Notes: a model not told the origin generated them from the letters alone. 64,000 nucleotides of DNA from Fodinibius salinus (GCF_008124865.1 NZ_VNHY01000002.1:620001-684000), one strand, 5' to 3'; positions 9,520-19,294 are shown, numbered from the stretch's first letter. Made by a program: numbers and translations.

Positions 9520-11442
9520 TCAAGCGTTGAGGGATTGTGCCTGCATTACTTCTTTTACTTTTTCTTTAATACCTTTGGGATCAAGTCCGACTTCATCATG
9601 GAGCTCTTCTTGTGTGCCGTGTTCAACAATACGGTCGGGCACACCCATGATTGTTGTGGGAATGTGATGTGGTTTGTCTGCCAGATATTCTGTTACTGCG
9701 CTGCCAAATCCGCCAAGCTTGGTACCGTCTTCAATAGTAATAATATGTTCGTAAGTGTGACATACTTCATCAATAAGATCGGTGTCGAGTGGTTTAGCAA
9801 AGCGCATATCAAAATGGCCAACTTTAATTCCCTCTTCGGACAGATCATCAGCGGCATCCATTACATAGTTGCCAAATGGTCCAAAGCTAAGGATAGCAAT
9901 ATCATCACCTTCACGAAGGCGCTGTCCTTTGCCAATTTCCATTGAGCTAAATTCTTCGGGATAATCCATGCCGGTTGCACGTCCCCGCGGATACCGAATA
10001 GCCCAGGCATAGTCGTCAAAGTTAGAGGCTGTAAACATCATATTGCGCAATTCCTCTTCATTGAGTGGTGATGATACAATCATATTAGGTACGTTGCGCA
10101 GGTACGAAATATCATATATTCCATGGTGGGTGGGACCATCAGCGCCTACAAGGCCGGCACGGTCAATACAGAAAACAACAGGCAGTTTTTGGATGGCTAC
10201 ATCATGAATGACCTGATCATAAGCACGTTGTAGAAAGGTAGAGTAAATAGCGGCAAATGCTTTTTTGCCTTCGGCGGCCAGTCCTGCTGCAAAGGTGATG
10301 GAGTGTTGTTCAGCTATACCTACATCAAAAGCACGATCGGGGTATTTATTCATCAGTGGCCAAAGGCTAGATCCGCTGGGCATAGCCGGTGTAATACCTA
10401 CAATGTCTTCGTTTTCGTCGGCTAATTCTACGACTGCTTCGCCAAACACATGCTGATATTTGGGCGGTTTGGGCTCAGTGTCGGGATCCAGCTGTTTACC
10501 GGTAATCTTATCAAATGGACTGCTTTGGGCATGCCATTTGGTTTGTTCACGTTCGGCGGGGGCAAAACCTTTACCCTTAACGGTTACTGCATGCAGTAAC
10601 TTTGGGCCGGGAATATCTTTAAGATCTTCGAGATGGCGGCGCATGGTATCAACATTATGGCCGTCAACGGGTCCGTAGTATTTGAAGCCTAGTGCCTGGA
10701 AAAGTCCACCGGGTGTAATAGCAGTCGTTACGGCTTTCTCGAGTCTTGATGCTACTTTGCGCATTTTTTTACCTGCGGATTTAAAATGACCCAGCATATC
10801 ATAAATTTCATCGCGCAATTTGTTATAGGTTTTGCTGGTGGTAATATCAACCAGGTATTCATTGAGAGCCCCTACATTGGGATCAATGGACATATTATTG
10901 TCGTTGAGAATTACAAGAATGTCAGAGTCAAGAAATCCGGCGTTGTTTAATCCTTCGAAGGCTAGTCCGGCTGTCATGGCGCCATCGCCGGTAACGGTGA
11001 CTACTTTTTTGTCACTTTCATCTAGGTCGCGCGCAACAGCCATCCCCAATCCCGCAGAAATTGATGTGCTGGAGTGACCAACGCCAAAGGTATCATACTT
11101 GCTTTCACTTCGTTTGGGAAATCCCGACAACCCACCGTATTCCCGGTTGGTATGGAATTGTTCCCGCCGACCGGTTAAAATTTTGTGTCCATAAGCTTGG
11201 TGGCCAACATCCCAAAGCAGCAGATCTTCAGGAGTATCATACACATAATGGAGAGCTACGGTCATTTCAACAACGCCGAGGCTTGCTCCAAAATGGCCGC
11301 CGTGGATAGAAACCATATCGATAATATAATCGCGCAGCTCGTCGGATACTTCAACAAGTTGTTCTTCGTCTAGTTTTTTGAGATCATCCGGAGAGTGAAT
11401 ATCTGCAAGCAGAGGACCGGGAGTAATTTCTTCAAATTCCAT
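9520..11442 (-). CDS. dxs: 1-deoxy-D-xylulose-5-phosphate synthase
   Basis: Dxs condenses pyruvate and glyceraldehyde-3-phosphate with thiamine diphosphate, the first step of the MEP isoprenoid pathway. The 640-residue protein has the transketolase-type domains in order: GHQAYGHKILTGR, the diphosphate-binding GDGAMTAGLAFEGLNNAG, YYGPVDGHN, then the pyrimidine and C-terminal domains with GIAEQHSITFAAG and DRAGLVGADGPTHHG. It ends in SLNA. xseB precedes it by 7 bp on the same strand, a widespread xseB-dxs arrangement. Confidence 0.98.
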   Translation of the reverse strand: MEFEEITPGPLLADIHSPDDLKKLDEEQLVEVSDELRDYIIDMVSIHGGHFGASLGVVEMTVALHYVYDTPEDLLLWDVGHQAYGHKILTGRREQFHTNREYGGLSGFPKRSESKYDTFGVGHSSTSISAGLGMAVARDLDESDKKVVTVTGDGAMTAGLAFEGLNNAGFLDSDILVILNDNNMSIDPNVGALNEYLVDITTSKTYNKLRDEIYDMLGHFKSAGKKMRKVASRLEKAVTTAITPGGLFQALGFKYYGPVDGHNVDTMRRHLEDLKDIPGPKLLHAVTVKGKGFAPAEREQTKWHAQSSPFDKITGKQLDPDTEPKPPKYQHVFGEAVVELADENEDIVGITPAMPSGSSLWPLMNKYPDRAFDVGIAEQHSITFAAGLAAEGKKAFAAIYSTFLQRAYDQVIHDVAIQKLPVVFCIDRAGLVGADGPTHHGIYDISYLRNVPNMIVSSPLNEEELRNMMFTASNFDDYAWAIRYPRGRATGMDYPEEFSSMEIGKGQRLREGDDIAILSFGPFGNYVMDAADDLSEEGIKVGHFDMRFAKPLDTDLIDEVCHTYEHIITIEDGTKLGGFGSAVTEYLADKPHHIPTTIMGVPDRIVEHGTQEELHDEVGLDPKGIKEKVKEVMQAQSLNA

Positions 11443-11449
11443 AAATCAC

Positions 11450-11668
11450 CTATTCATTCTCATTATTGTTAGCCTGTTTTTCGGCTACCTTTTTGATACG
11501 TAGTTCGGCATTTTCTAATGTTTGGGTGCAAAAATCAGAAAGTTCAATGCCCTTTTCATATAGATCAATAGATTTGTCTAATGAAATAGACTCATCTTCG
11601 AGTTTATTAACAACATCCTCGAGTTTTGATAAAGCCTGTTCGAAGCTCAGTCGTTCCGAATTACTCAT
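11450..11668 (-). CDS. xseB: Exodeoxyribonuclease VII small subunit
   Basis: XseB is the small helical subunit that coats the large XseA subunit of the single-strand nuclease. The 72-residue product has the family signature LSFEQALSKLEDVVNKLEDESISLDKS and LYEKGIEL. xseA is not in the window, so the large subunit must be encoded elsewhere. The gene lies 7 bp upstream of dxs and 54 bp downstream of the AI-2E-family permease gene, likely one transcript. Confidence 0.95.
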   Translation of the reverse strand: MSNSERLSFEQALSKLEDVVNKLEDESISLDKSIDLYEKGIELSDFCTQTLENAELRIKKVAEKQANNNENE

Positions 11669-11722
11669 ATAATTATTTTGATTGTAGGCTTGTCTATCTG
11701 CAAAACCGTATAATACAAAGTT

Positions 11723-13039
11723 TTACCGGTCAGTATCCAACTCTTTTTCCATTTCCTCTTCTTTCTTCTTTTTTTGTTTTTGGGATTCTCGATCAAATTG
11801 CTGCATAAAAGAGTCAAGTTCACTTCCGCTTAAAAAGGCAATTTTCTTAGTCTCTTTATATTGTTCGTAAAATACGGAAATTAGCGCAGCCGACGGAACG
11901 GCAATAAGCAATCCCAATAGTCCAAACATAAATCCAAATAACAGCAGTGATACCATGACGAGCAGTGGGTGCAGACCTACATGTCGTCCAACGACCCGGG
12001 GAACAATAAATCCTGATTCAAGCACTTGTTCGATGGCAAAAACGAGATAGATGCCGGGTAAAAACTCATACCAGGGTTGCCCCACAGAGATACCTACCAA
12101 GCTGCATACGGTAACGCTAAACCAGAGTCCAAAGGTGGGTACAAAATTCGTAAGTCCGGCTAAAATCCCCAATACTATGCCATAGGGTACTCCAACCAGA
12201 TAGAAGCCGAGGCTCAGATTTACAGCACTGATAAGTACAACAATAAATTGCCCTCGTAGATATGAGCCCACAATGCGGCTAATTTCGGTGGTATAATCGG
12301 TAGAAACATTATTAGGAGTAATTAGCGAGCGGACAAAAACGCCAATCTTTTCATAGTCGCGAATCATGAAAAAGCATAGAAAAGGCATCAGAATTAAAAA
12401 GAACAGAACAGTGACAACACTTCCCACACCAGAAATGTATGTTGCTGACAGGGAGGTCACCCCTTGGTAAAACTCTTCCATCAACATATTAAGTTGCGTT
12501 ACCAGCTGAGTCTTAATTGAAACAGCATCCAACCCAAAATATTCGATTAAAGAAAGGATACCCGTACTTTCGACGACCGCTTCAGTATTGTTTGACATAT
12601 CCTGGATGAGGGATCCCAATTTTGAAAGCTGCTCGGTAAGCAATGGTATGGCAAAGAACAGCCCCAGTCCTATAAGGCCCAAGCTTACAAAGGTGAAAAC
12701 GCCCGCAATGGCGCCCCGCGGAATACGTCTTTTTTCGAGCATTTCCACAACCGGATTAATGATAAAAGCAATAATATAGGCCAGCACAAAAGGGATAAGC
12801 AGGTGCCCGGAGTCATAGATAAGCCAGAGTCCCGCCGAAAAAGTAGTTGCATACAGTAGGGCACGGGCTACCGGTTGTTTGCGAATAGGATACAAAACAA
12901 TGCCAATCAGTAATCCATAGCCGAGGGGGTTTATCAGGTGTTCTAGCAGATACATCAAAAATAGCAATCCGGCTACTCCGCCTGCCATCAAAATAAGTTG
13001 TCCCCGTTCATTGAGCCACGACTGGGAATGCTTGGCCAT
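11723..13039 (-). CDS. AI-2E family transporter (PerM-like permease)
   Basis: The 438-residue integral membrane protein has the pattern of the AI-2E/PerM family: two N-terminal hydrophobic segments (about 14-50 and 57-90), a loop, then a membrane block with the family motifs LRGQFIVVLISAVNLSLG, GVPYGIVLGILAGLTNFVP and PRVVGRHVGLHPLLVM. The last 45 residues are a charged cytosolic tail. Family members export small molecules or act as Na+/H+ antiporters, so the substrate is not predictable. Downstream are xseB and dxs on the same strand. Confidence 0.9.
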   Translation of the reverse strand: MAKHSQSWLNERGQLILMAGGVAGLLFLMYLLEHLINPLGYGLLIGIVLYPIRKQPVARALLYATTFSAGLWLIYDSGHLLIPFVLAYIIAFIINPVVEMLEKRRIPRGAIAGVFTFVSLGLIGLGLFFAIPLLTEQLSKLGSLIQDMSNNTEAVVESTGILSLIEYFGLDAVSIKTQLVTQLNMLMEEFYQGVTSLSATYISGVGSVVTVLFFLILMPFLCFFMIRDYEKIGVFVRSLITPNNVSTDYTTEISRIVGSYLRGQFIVVLISAVNLSLGFYLVGVPYGIVLGILAGLTNFVPTFGLWFSVTVCSLVGISVGQPWYEFLPGIYLVFAIEQVLESGFIVPRVVGRHVGLHPLLVMVSLLLFGFMFGLLGLLIAVPSAALISVFYEQYKETKKIAFLSGSELDSFMQQFDRESQKQKKKKEEEMEKELDTDR

Positions 13040-13279
13040 AAGTTAGCTACTTGGTATTAGAAAATGTTACACTTTCATTAAAAACAGGAATTAACGCTTT
13101 AATATATTGATTGAAGTACAAAGGGAAAGTGAAAATTTCAGATTATTTTTTGAAATGTAACAACTATGAGCAAGCCTTCTGTAAACCATTTACATTGGAT
13201 GATAAAAAAGTGTCTAAATTCCTGCTGCCAGCGTCAGGATTTGGGAGGCAAAGCATGAGAAGTATATAATTAGTATTGT

Positions 13280-15697
13280 TTATTTCTCTATTCGAATGCG
13301 AGAACCATCAGACCACAGTTGTATGGCTCCGGTAAGGCTGGTGAAATATAGCGACACTGAGTCTTGCTGCAGGCGTTGTATAGCTGCAGGGTGCGGATGA
13401 TGAAACTGATTTTGTTTACTAAGCGAAATAATTCCGGCTTTAGCATCCGCTTGTTGTAAAAGAGGAGTACTTGAGCTCGTTTTACTACCATGGTGACCTA
13501 CTTTTAAAAAATCTGTTGCTATTAATTGCGGATAGTGCCTGGCAATGCGCTGCTCCTGCTGATGTTCAGCGTCGCCCATAAACAGCATCTGTGTTTGTCC
13601 ATAGATCAATTCCAGTATTAAGGATCGATTATTAACATTTGCATCGGATATATTTTGAGCGGGTCCATAGATAAATATTCGCATCGATGGATCTAGAACA
13701 ACTTGTTGTCCGGCTGTAAGTGGAACAATCGGAATTGTTTTCTCCGTTGCTTTTCGCCGATAGGTATCATATAGTTGCGAATCATATTTAGCTCCAGAAT
13801 TATATATAGTGTCGATAGCAATGTTGTCAATAAGTTCCGGCATACCGCCGATATGGTCGGCATGCGGATGCGAAAGAAAAATCCCGTCGAGTTTTTCGAT
13901 CCCTTTTTGTTTTAGATAAGGTATAATGATGTATTTACCGCTGTTGTAGTCGGGCTGCCACCGGCCTGTATCGATGAGAAAATGCTTTCCCGCGGGCGTT
14001 TTGACAAGTGCTGCATCGCCCTGACCGACATCAAAAAAAGTGATATGCAATTTAGCCGGCTGTATCTTTTGGATAATATTTTGAGCCTGATCCACACAGA
14101 GTAGGGCTAGTACAATAGCCAACCATTTCCACCGCATTTTGGGAATAGGAAGCGAAGCAATAAGAAAGATAATGGCTGTCCATATCGAAAAGAATAGCAG
14201 GCTACGGATGTGGACTTGCATCCAGCTCCAGGGCCAATTGGCCGTAAGTGTAACAAACCAGTCAAGCAGCCCTAGAAAATAGTCAATTGGTATATTGAGT
14301 GTGTGAGCCAAATCGGGAAGAAAACTACTCAACGGAAGGAGTAATAACCCGACCGGTACGGCAATTCCCAATATCGGAACTACAATGGCGTTAGCAAATG
14401 GTCCGATAATAGAAAATTCACCAAAATGGTAGGCCAGCAGCGGAAAAAGTCCCAGCTGTACAATAAATGAGATTATAACCACCATCACCGGCTGTCCATA
14501 CCAGCGGTATTGAATCCAAGCGGGGAGTTTGCGTGAAATAATGGGCGCGGTGAGTAGAATAACATAAACAGCACTGAATGAAAGCTGAAAACCAATGGTA
14601 AACAGATTACCGGGATTTATTAATAACAATATAAGTGCGGCTACGGCCGTCAGATTTTTCGAATTGCGTACTTTGTTAAAAAGTTTGCCATAGGCTAAGA
14701 ATCCACCTACTAATGAAGCACGCATGACTGAGGCAGAGAAGCCAGTCAGCCCGGCATAAAAGAACAGGAGCATCAATAATAAAAACAGCCCGATTTCTTT
14801 TCCGTAGCGAAAGGTCCAGAACAGGGGTATACAAATCCAAAAAGGTGCTAAGATAAATCCCACATGAAGGCCCGATACGGCCATGATATGGGATAGGCCA
14901 GCACGGGAAAAGGCAATCTTTTCTTCACGCTTGAGTTCATTTTTATGGCCTATTAACAATGCTTTGGCTAGTGGCACTGTTTGCTTGCTAAAGTTATGTT
15001 CGATCGCATCTAATACTTTTTGACGAAGGCTCGTCCATCGAAAAACGGAAGCGGGAGAAGAATGAATGTTCCCAATATTTGTGATTCCCGCTTGTGTATA
15101 AATCCCGATGGAGCTCAGGTAATCTTTATAGTCGAATTGACCGGGGTTTCGCTTTGGATCCAGTGGATAGATGATAGCTGAAAAATTTATTTGATCGCCC
15201 AGCTCCAAGCCATTGGGAAATGGAATATCTGCGGGATCGAGAATAGTACGGATACGATAAGATTTATCCCAAAGAATGTCATTGGGGTAAAGGGTGGTAT
15301 CTACGTTGGTGTCAATCTGATACTTGCCGGTGTTGGTCTGCCTTATTTGATGGACGGTGCCCGAAAAGGTGAGTTCCTTCCAGGTGTAAGCATTCAGGAT
15401 TTGTGCTTCCTCAGGTGGGGTGCGATAGTCAAAAAAGGAGTGCCAAGAGGCTCCAAAAGCGATAATGAGTATCAAATAACAGCAGATGGCAGTATTGTAT
15501 AATCCAGCTTTCAGAAATTCTTGATAAAAATATTCACTGAGCAGATAAATAGAAGCTGATGTTGCGAACAGGCCAAGCCAAATATAAGAACTCACCTGAA
15601 GGTGATAATCCAGTAATATACCTGCGGCCATCAGCAGGAGAAGGCGTACCGCTGGATAGGAGGCAAAAGGAAACTGATATGATTGTTTGATCTCCAC
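13280..15697 (-). CDS. comEC: ComEC/Rec2 DNA uptake channel with metallo-beta-lactamase domain
   Basis: ComEC forms the inner-membrane channel for single-stranded DNA in natural transformation. The 805-residue product has N-terminal membrane spans and a DUF4131-like region (1-200), the Competence domain (motif HIMAVSGLHVGF, many spans, about 225-510), and a C-terminal metallo-beta-lactamase domain starting at FFDVGQGDAALV with the zinc motif SHPHADH near residue 607. All three parts are intact, so the gene looks functional. No other competence genes lie nearby. It is divergent from the asparaginase gene. Confidence 0.94.
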   Translation of the reverse strand: MEIKQSYQFPFASYPAVRLLLLMAAGILLDYHLQVSSYIWLGLFATSASIYLLSEYFYQEFLKAGLYNTAICCYLILIIAFGASWHSFFDYRTPPEEAQILNAYTWKELTFSGTVHQIRQTNTGKYQIDTNVDTTLYPNDILWDKSYRIRTILDPADIPFPNGLELGDQINFSAIIYPLDPKRNPGQFDYKDYLSSIGIYTQAGITNIGNIHSSPASVFRWTSLRQKVLDAIEHNFSKQTVPLAKALLIGHKNELKREEKIAFSRAGLSHIMAVSGLHVGFILAPFWICIPLFWTFRYGKEIGLFLLLMLLFFYAGLTGFSASVMRASLVGGFLAYGKLFNKVRNSKNLTAVAALILLLINPGNLFTIGFQLSFSAVYVILLTAPIISRKLPAWIQYRWYGQPVMVVIISFIVQLGLFPLLAYHFGEFSIIGPFANAIVVPILGIAVPVGLLLLPLSSFLPDLAHTLNIPIDYFLGLLDWFVTLTANWPWSWMQVHIRSLLFFSIWTAIIFLIASLPIPKMRWKWLAIVLALLCVDQAQNIIQKIQPAKLHITFFDVGQGDAALVKTPAGKHFLIDTGRWQPDYNSGKYIIIPYLKQKGIEKLDGIFLSHPHADHIGGMPELIDNIAIDTIYNSGAKYDSQLYDTYRRKATEKTIPIVPLTAGQQVVLDPSMRIFIYGPAQNISDANVNNRSLILELIYGQTQMLFMGDAEHQQEQRIARHYPQLIATDFLKVGHHGSKTSSSTPLLQQADAKAGIISLSKQNQFHHPHPAAIQRLQQDSVSLYFTSLTGAIQLWSDGSRIRIEK

Positions 15698-15829
15698 ATA
15701 GGTATGATCGTTTTTGGACCAAATCCTTACGGAATAGTTTGTTTTTGAGTTTTAATGCAAAGCCCGACTTTGAAATGGCCAAGAGGGTGCTTATAATTTG
15801 AGAAATCAGTCAAATTAATACGGACAAAT

Positions 15830-16876
15830 ATGATGTTTGCAAAACAACTAGTCGGGCTACTGGTAATTGTAATGGCGATAGGATGTACAAAAATGGAAGG
15901 ACAAAATAAGGCAGCGAATCAAGATACGACCAAAAAAGACTGGGCTCTGGTCATTCATGGTGGTGCCGGAACGATATCCAAAGAAAAACCTGATTCGGTG
16001 GTTAAAGCGTATAAAAGTGATCTGGATGAAGCTTTATCGGTTGGCGAAAAAATTCTTAAAGAAGGAGGAAGTGCTCTTGATGCGGTTGAAAGTGTGATTA
16101 ACTACTTAGAGAATAACCCTAAATTTAATGCCGGTAAGGGAGCGGTATTTACGCACGATGGAGGTCATGAATTGGATGCTGCTATTATGTTAGGTAATAA
16201 CCGTAAGGCCGGAACGATTACCGGCGTAAAGACGATCAAAAACCCAATATCACTAGCACGCTTGGTGATGGAAAATTCAAAACACATAATGTTTGCCGGT
16301 GAGGGAGCTGAAGAATATGCCAATCAATTTGATTTGGAGCGCGTAAACCAAGAGTATTTTTACACCGAAAGCCGACACAAAGCCTGGAAGCGAGCCATTG
16401 AAGAGGAGAAACAAGACGGAGCACAGTCCAGCGTTATTGAGCCTGGTATCCCCGGTGACTTTTTTGATGAGAAAAAACTTGGTACGGTAGGAGCCGTAGC
16501 TGTTGATAAGGATGGACAAATTGTTGCAGGAACCTCCACTGGAGGCATGACGAATAAAAAGTTTGGCCGTGTGGGCGATGTACCCATTGTGGGAGCCGGA
16601 ACGTACGCTAGTAATGAAGTAGCAGTATCTATGACGGGCTGGGGCGAAAAAATTATGCAGGCTGTATCAGGACATACCGTCAGCGCCTATATGAAACACA
16701 AACCTGCAACTGTTCAGGAAGCTGGTAATTATTTGTTGCAAGATGTGCTTAACGAAGGCGAAGCGGGCATGATAGCCGTTGATAAAAATGGCAATACCTA
16801 CCTGAATATGAATACCCAAGGCATGTTTCGTGGCACGTCTGATTCAGAAGGGAATCGTAAGGTGGCAATTTGGTAG
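15830..16876 (+). CDS. Isoaspartyl peptidase / L-asparaginase, T2 family, lipoprotein
   Basis: The 348-residue protein is an Ntn-hydrolase precursor that should cleave itself before Thr219 in the motif GTVGAVAVD to expose the catalytic threonine; family members hydrolyse asparagine or isoaspartyl dipeptides. GGAGT near residue 45 and DAVESVINYLE match the alpha subunit, and AGTSTGGMTNK and GAGTYAS match the beta subunit. The N-terminus is a lipoprotein signal (MAIGC, Cys at about 19), placing it in the periplasm, as in many Bacteroidota. It is a single gene. Confidence 0.93.
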   Translation: MMFAKQLVGLLVIVMAIGCTKMEGQNKAANQDTTKKDWALVIHGGAGTISKEKPDSVVKAYKSDLDEALSVGEKILKEGGSALDAVESVINYLENNPKFNAGKGAVFTHDGGHELDAAIMLGNNRKAGTITGVKTIKNPISLARLVMENSKHIMFAGEGAEEYANQFDLERVNQEYFYTESRHKAWKRAIEEEKQDGAQSSVIEPGIPGDFFDEKKLGTVGAVAVDKDGQIVAGTSTGGMTNKKFGRVGDVPIVGAGTYASNEVAVSMTGWGEKIMQAVSGHTVSAYMKHKPATVQEAGNYLLQDVLNEGEAGMIAVDKNGNTYLNMNTQGMFRGTSDSEGNRKVAIW

Positions 16877-16915
16877 TTGCTTGAGGACTTTGTCTTGTAC
16901 AACCCCAATGCTTGT

Positions 16916-17001
16916 TCATTCTGAGCTTATCGACTCCGACAGATTGGGAGCAGATAATGTTTAGCCTTTTGAGGAAGGCCTTTTAATCTTGTTCAGAGTG
17001 A
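16916..17001. repeat. Palindromic intergenic element (possible REP/MITE-like)
   Basis: The ends TCATTCTGAGC (16916-16926) and GTTCAGAGTGA (16991-17001) are inverted copies with 9 of 11 positions matching, enclosing 64 bp. Inside, GCCTT (16964-16968) and AAGGC (16975-16979) form a small hairpin followed by CTTTTAATC that could end transcription of the asparaginase gene. End sequences of this kind recur as interspersed repeats in many environmental genomes; only one copy is visible here, so copy number is unproven. Confidence 0.4.
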
Positions 17002-17128
17002 TAGCCTAGTTGCCAAAGCTCTCTACTTTTTTTACAGAGTTATTCTTGCCACCTACGTAGAGGATTGTTGATTTTCGGATTCCTTTGAGATGAATACAGG
17101 AATGCCGATGACGCAGTATTTGGTTAGC

Positions 17129-17965
17129 TTATACCCGGGTTAAAAAATCTTTAATAATACGCGTCATATCAGGTTCGGCCATTTCTGCTGCTTCTACAAC
17201 GTCTTCAATACTTACTGGTTCGAGTGCATCGGGGAAGCACTCGTCAGTAATAGCAGAAATGCCGAGTACTTGCATGTCCATGTGAACAGCAGTGATAACT
17301 TCAGGTACAGTACTCATCCCTACCACATCAGCACCGATCATCCGTAAAAAACGGTATTCGGCCTTGGTTTCCAGGGTGGGGCCACTGAGTGCAAGATAAA
17401 CACCTTCGTGCATTTTGATTCCCTTATCCAGTGCTACTTGCTCGGCAATATTGCGGAGTTCTTTGGTATAGGGATCACTCATATCCGGGAAACGCGGGCC
17501 GAGGTCATCGTCATTGGGACCGATAAGGGGGTTGTCGCCCAGCATATTGATGTGGTCATTAATCAACATGATATCACCGCGCTGGTAGTTCGGATTCATG
17601 CCGCCGCATGAGTTGCTGACGATCATCATTTGTACGCTTAGTGCATGCAGTACGCGGATGGGGAAGGCAATTTCTTGCATAGAATAGCCTTCGTAGTAGT
17701 GGAATCGTCCCTGCATAGCCACAACTTTCTTTCCGCTTAGCGATCCAAAGATCAATTGTCCCTCGTGACTTTGCACGGTTGAAACTGGGAAGTGGGGAAT
17801 ATTGGCATAGGAAATAGCTGCCTCCACATCAATTTCATCTGCAAGGTTACCTAATCCCGTACCAAGAATAATCAGATGCTCAGGCCGCTGCTGAGTTTGC
17901 TCTTCGAGATAAGAAAGTGCTTCATCGCGTTTTTTGCGAAATTCAGTGACAGATTCTCGATTCAT
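17129..17965 (-). CDS. Purine-nucleoside phosphorylase
   Basis: Cleaves inosine or guanosine with phosphate to base and ribose-1-phosphate for purine salvage. The 278-residue product matches the trimeric PNP family: phosphate-binding GTGLGNLADE (35-44), the family signature around VVAMQGRFHYYEGY, NSCGGMNPNYQRGDIMLINDHIN (split in the base-binding region) and GADVVGMSTVPEV. The length and these motifs distinguish it from the hexameric DeoD type. It follows divIVA on the same strand by 101 bp. Confidence 0.95.
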   Translation of the reverse strand: MNRESVTEFRKKRDEALSYLEEQTQQRPEHLIILGTGLGNLADEIDVEAAISYANIPHFPVSTVQSHEGQLIFGSLSGKKVVAMQGRFHYYEGYSMQEIAFPIRVLHALSVQMMIVSNSCGGMNPNYQRGDIMLINDHINMLGDNPLIGPNDDDLGPRFPDMSDPYTKELRNIAEQVALDKGIKMHEGVYLALSGPTLETKAEYRFLRMIGADVVGMSTVPEVITAVHMDMQVLGISAITDECFPDALEPVSIEDVVEAAEMAEPDMTRIIKDFLTRV

Positions 17966-18066
17966 TTGTTTTTATTCGTTTTATTAAAACAAAATTGAAG
18001 ATACGAAAAGGAGAGCAGAAAAGAATGTTGAGGAAAACGACCGTTGATGCTCACTTCTAACGCCTG

Positions 18067-18693
18067 TTAGTCCATGTCATCGATGAGGTCATCCATATCT
18101 TCGGTTCCCGGTGGTAGTGGTTGACTGTCTGTCTCTACATCTTCATCTGTTTCTTCAGAAAGTGCTTTTACCCGTCGCTTTGCCTTTTCATTCAGGCTTT
18201 CTGAAAATTCATCTTCATCGGAAGGAACATCAAACAGAGCAGCTTCATCTTTAGAAAATTGTTCAAGCGATTCTTGGGCCATCTCTAGGTATGATCGAAT
18301 ACCGCTGATAATTTCTTTACGGCGGTCAAGCAGCCGGATGATGCTTTGGCGAACTTGCTGGCGCTGTTGTGTAGCTTCGCGGATAATGGATTCGGCTTCC
18401 ATTTCAGCTTTTTCCACCTTGTTGCGGGCGTCTTTGCGGGCCCCGGTCAGCTTCTGTTCGGCTGATTCTTTGGCTGTCTGCAGTGTTTCATGGAGTGCTT
18501 CTTCAACGCGCTCGTAGTGTTTTAATTTTTCTTCCAGTTCATCAATGCGTTCTTCCAGCTCACGGTTTTTCCCGACCAGGTGTTCCCATTCGTTAGACAT
18601 CAGGTTGAGAAAAGCTTCTACCTCATCCTTGTCGTAGCCGCGAAAGGATTTCTCAAATTCCTGTTGCTTAATTTCAAGTGCTGTCAGTTTCAT
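18067..18693 (-). CDS. DivIVA-domain protein
   Basis: DivIVA proteins bind curved membrane at division sites or poles through an N-terminal domain and scaffold other proteins with a coiled coil. The 208-residue product has the domain signature at its start (LTALEIKQQEFEKSFRGYD then KDEVEAFLNLM), a long coiled coil from about 35 to 165, and an acidic tail ending DDLIDDMD. The gene lies downstream of yggS and two membrane coiled-coil proteins. In Gram-positive bacteria divIVA also lies near the yggS homologue ylmE, which makes the linkage meaningful. The cellular role in this lineage is not established. Confidence 0.9.
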   Translation of the reverse strand: MKLTALEIKQQEFEKSFRGYDKDEVEAFLNLMSNEWEHLVGKNRELEERIDELEEKLKHYERVEEALHETLQTAKESAEQKLTGARKDARNKVEKAEMEAESIIREATQQRQQVRQSIIRLLDRRKEIISGIRSYLEMAQESLEQFSKDEAALFDVPSDEDEFSESLNEKAKRRVKALSEETDEDVETDSQPLPPGTEDMDDLIDDMD

Positions 18694-18738
18694 AGCTTGT
18701 CTCCTAAATAATCAGATAAATTTGTGTAATGTAACGTG

Positions 18739-19101
18739 CTACTCTCGTAGCATATTCTGTAGGTTATTATCGTCCTTGGAACTGGATTGTTCCTTGGACG
18801 TTTCCCGATCTTCAATTTCAATACTCTCTTTGGGCGCTTCAATCTCTGGAGAATTAGCTGATGCTTGTTCCGTGTCTTCGTCAGCAATAATAGCCTCTAA
18901 GTGTTCTATGCGCTTGGTTGTATCTTTTTTGTATTCTACAAAGGCTTTGGCCAATCGGTTGAATTGTTCTTCTTCAATTGAGCTGTTATTTCTGTTTATC
19001 CACGCTTTTATGATTCCAAACGTTTTGGCGGCCAAGTAGCCAAAGAGCGCAAATGCTCCAATTGAAACCACTAATGCAACTACCATTTCTTGAAAAGTCA
19101 T
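18739..19101 (-). CDS. Small membrane-anchored coiled-coil protein (paralogue A)
   Basis: I do not recognise a named family. The 120-residue product has one N-terminal membrane span (about 7-28, VVALVVSIGAFALFGYLAA) followed by a charged helix with the motif FNRLAKAFVEYKK..KRIEHLEAIIADE (two pieces) and a disordered Glu/Ser-rich tail. The segment KRIEHLEAIIADE is nearly repeated in the protein at 19352-19666 and in the broken copy between them, so these are tandem paralogues. Its ATG overlaps the TGA of the broken copy in an ATGA, and it ends 45 bp before divIVA. A role with DivIVA or division is inference from position. Confidence 0.75.
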   Translation of the reverse strand: MTFQEMVVALVVSIGAFALFGYLAAKTFGIIKAWINRNNSSIEEEQFNRLAKAFVEYKKDTTKRIEHLEAIIADEDTEQASANSPEIEAPKESIEIEDRETSKEQSSSKDDNNLQNMLRE

Positions 19102-19294
19102 AATAGAAGCTGGTTTTTCGATTTTAAATCATTTGCCAAATTATCACTTTCTTGAAGAACCTCAATTTTTGAGAAATACCCGTCACGTTTTCCTTCCTCA
19201 GCAATAATAGTTTTTAAATATTGTATTCGCTTAGCCATATCCTTTTATGTTTTGTAAACGATTCAGTCAGCTTGTTAAATCTGTTTGAAGCCTA
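19098..19294 (-). pseudogene. Decayed third paralogue of the membrane coiled-coil proteins
   Basis: Read leftwards from a TAG at 19292-19294, one frame gives SNRFNKLTESFTKHK; after a one-base frame change it continues KDMAKRIQYLKTIIAEEG and runs to the TGA at 19098-19100. This matches FNRLAKAFVEYKK..KRIEHLEAIIADE of the 18739-19101 protein. The membrane span is missing and the frame is broken, so it is a remnant. A 46-codon frame from the ATG at 19238 to the stop remains open and its TGA overlaps the next start codon (ATGA), so it could still be translated as a coupling leader. Confidence 0.7.

Noticed and set aside
9412-9945. 177-codon forward frame opposite the end of dxs
   Set aside because: It is antisense to conserved dxs codons and has no recognisable domain.
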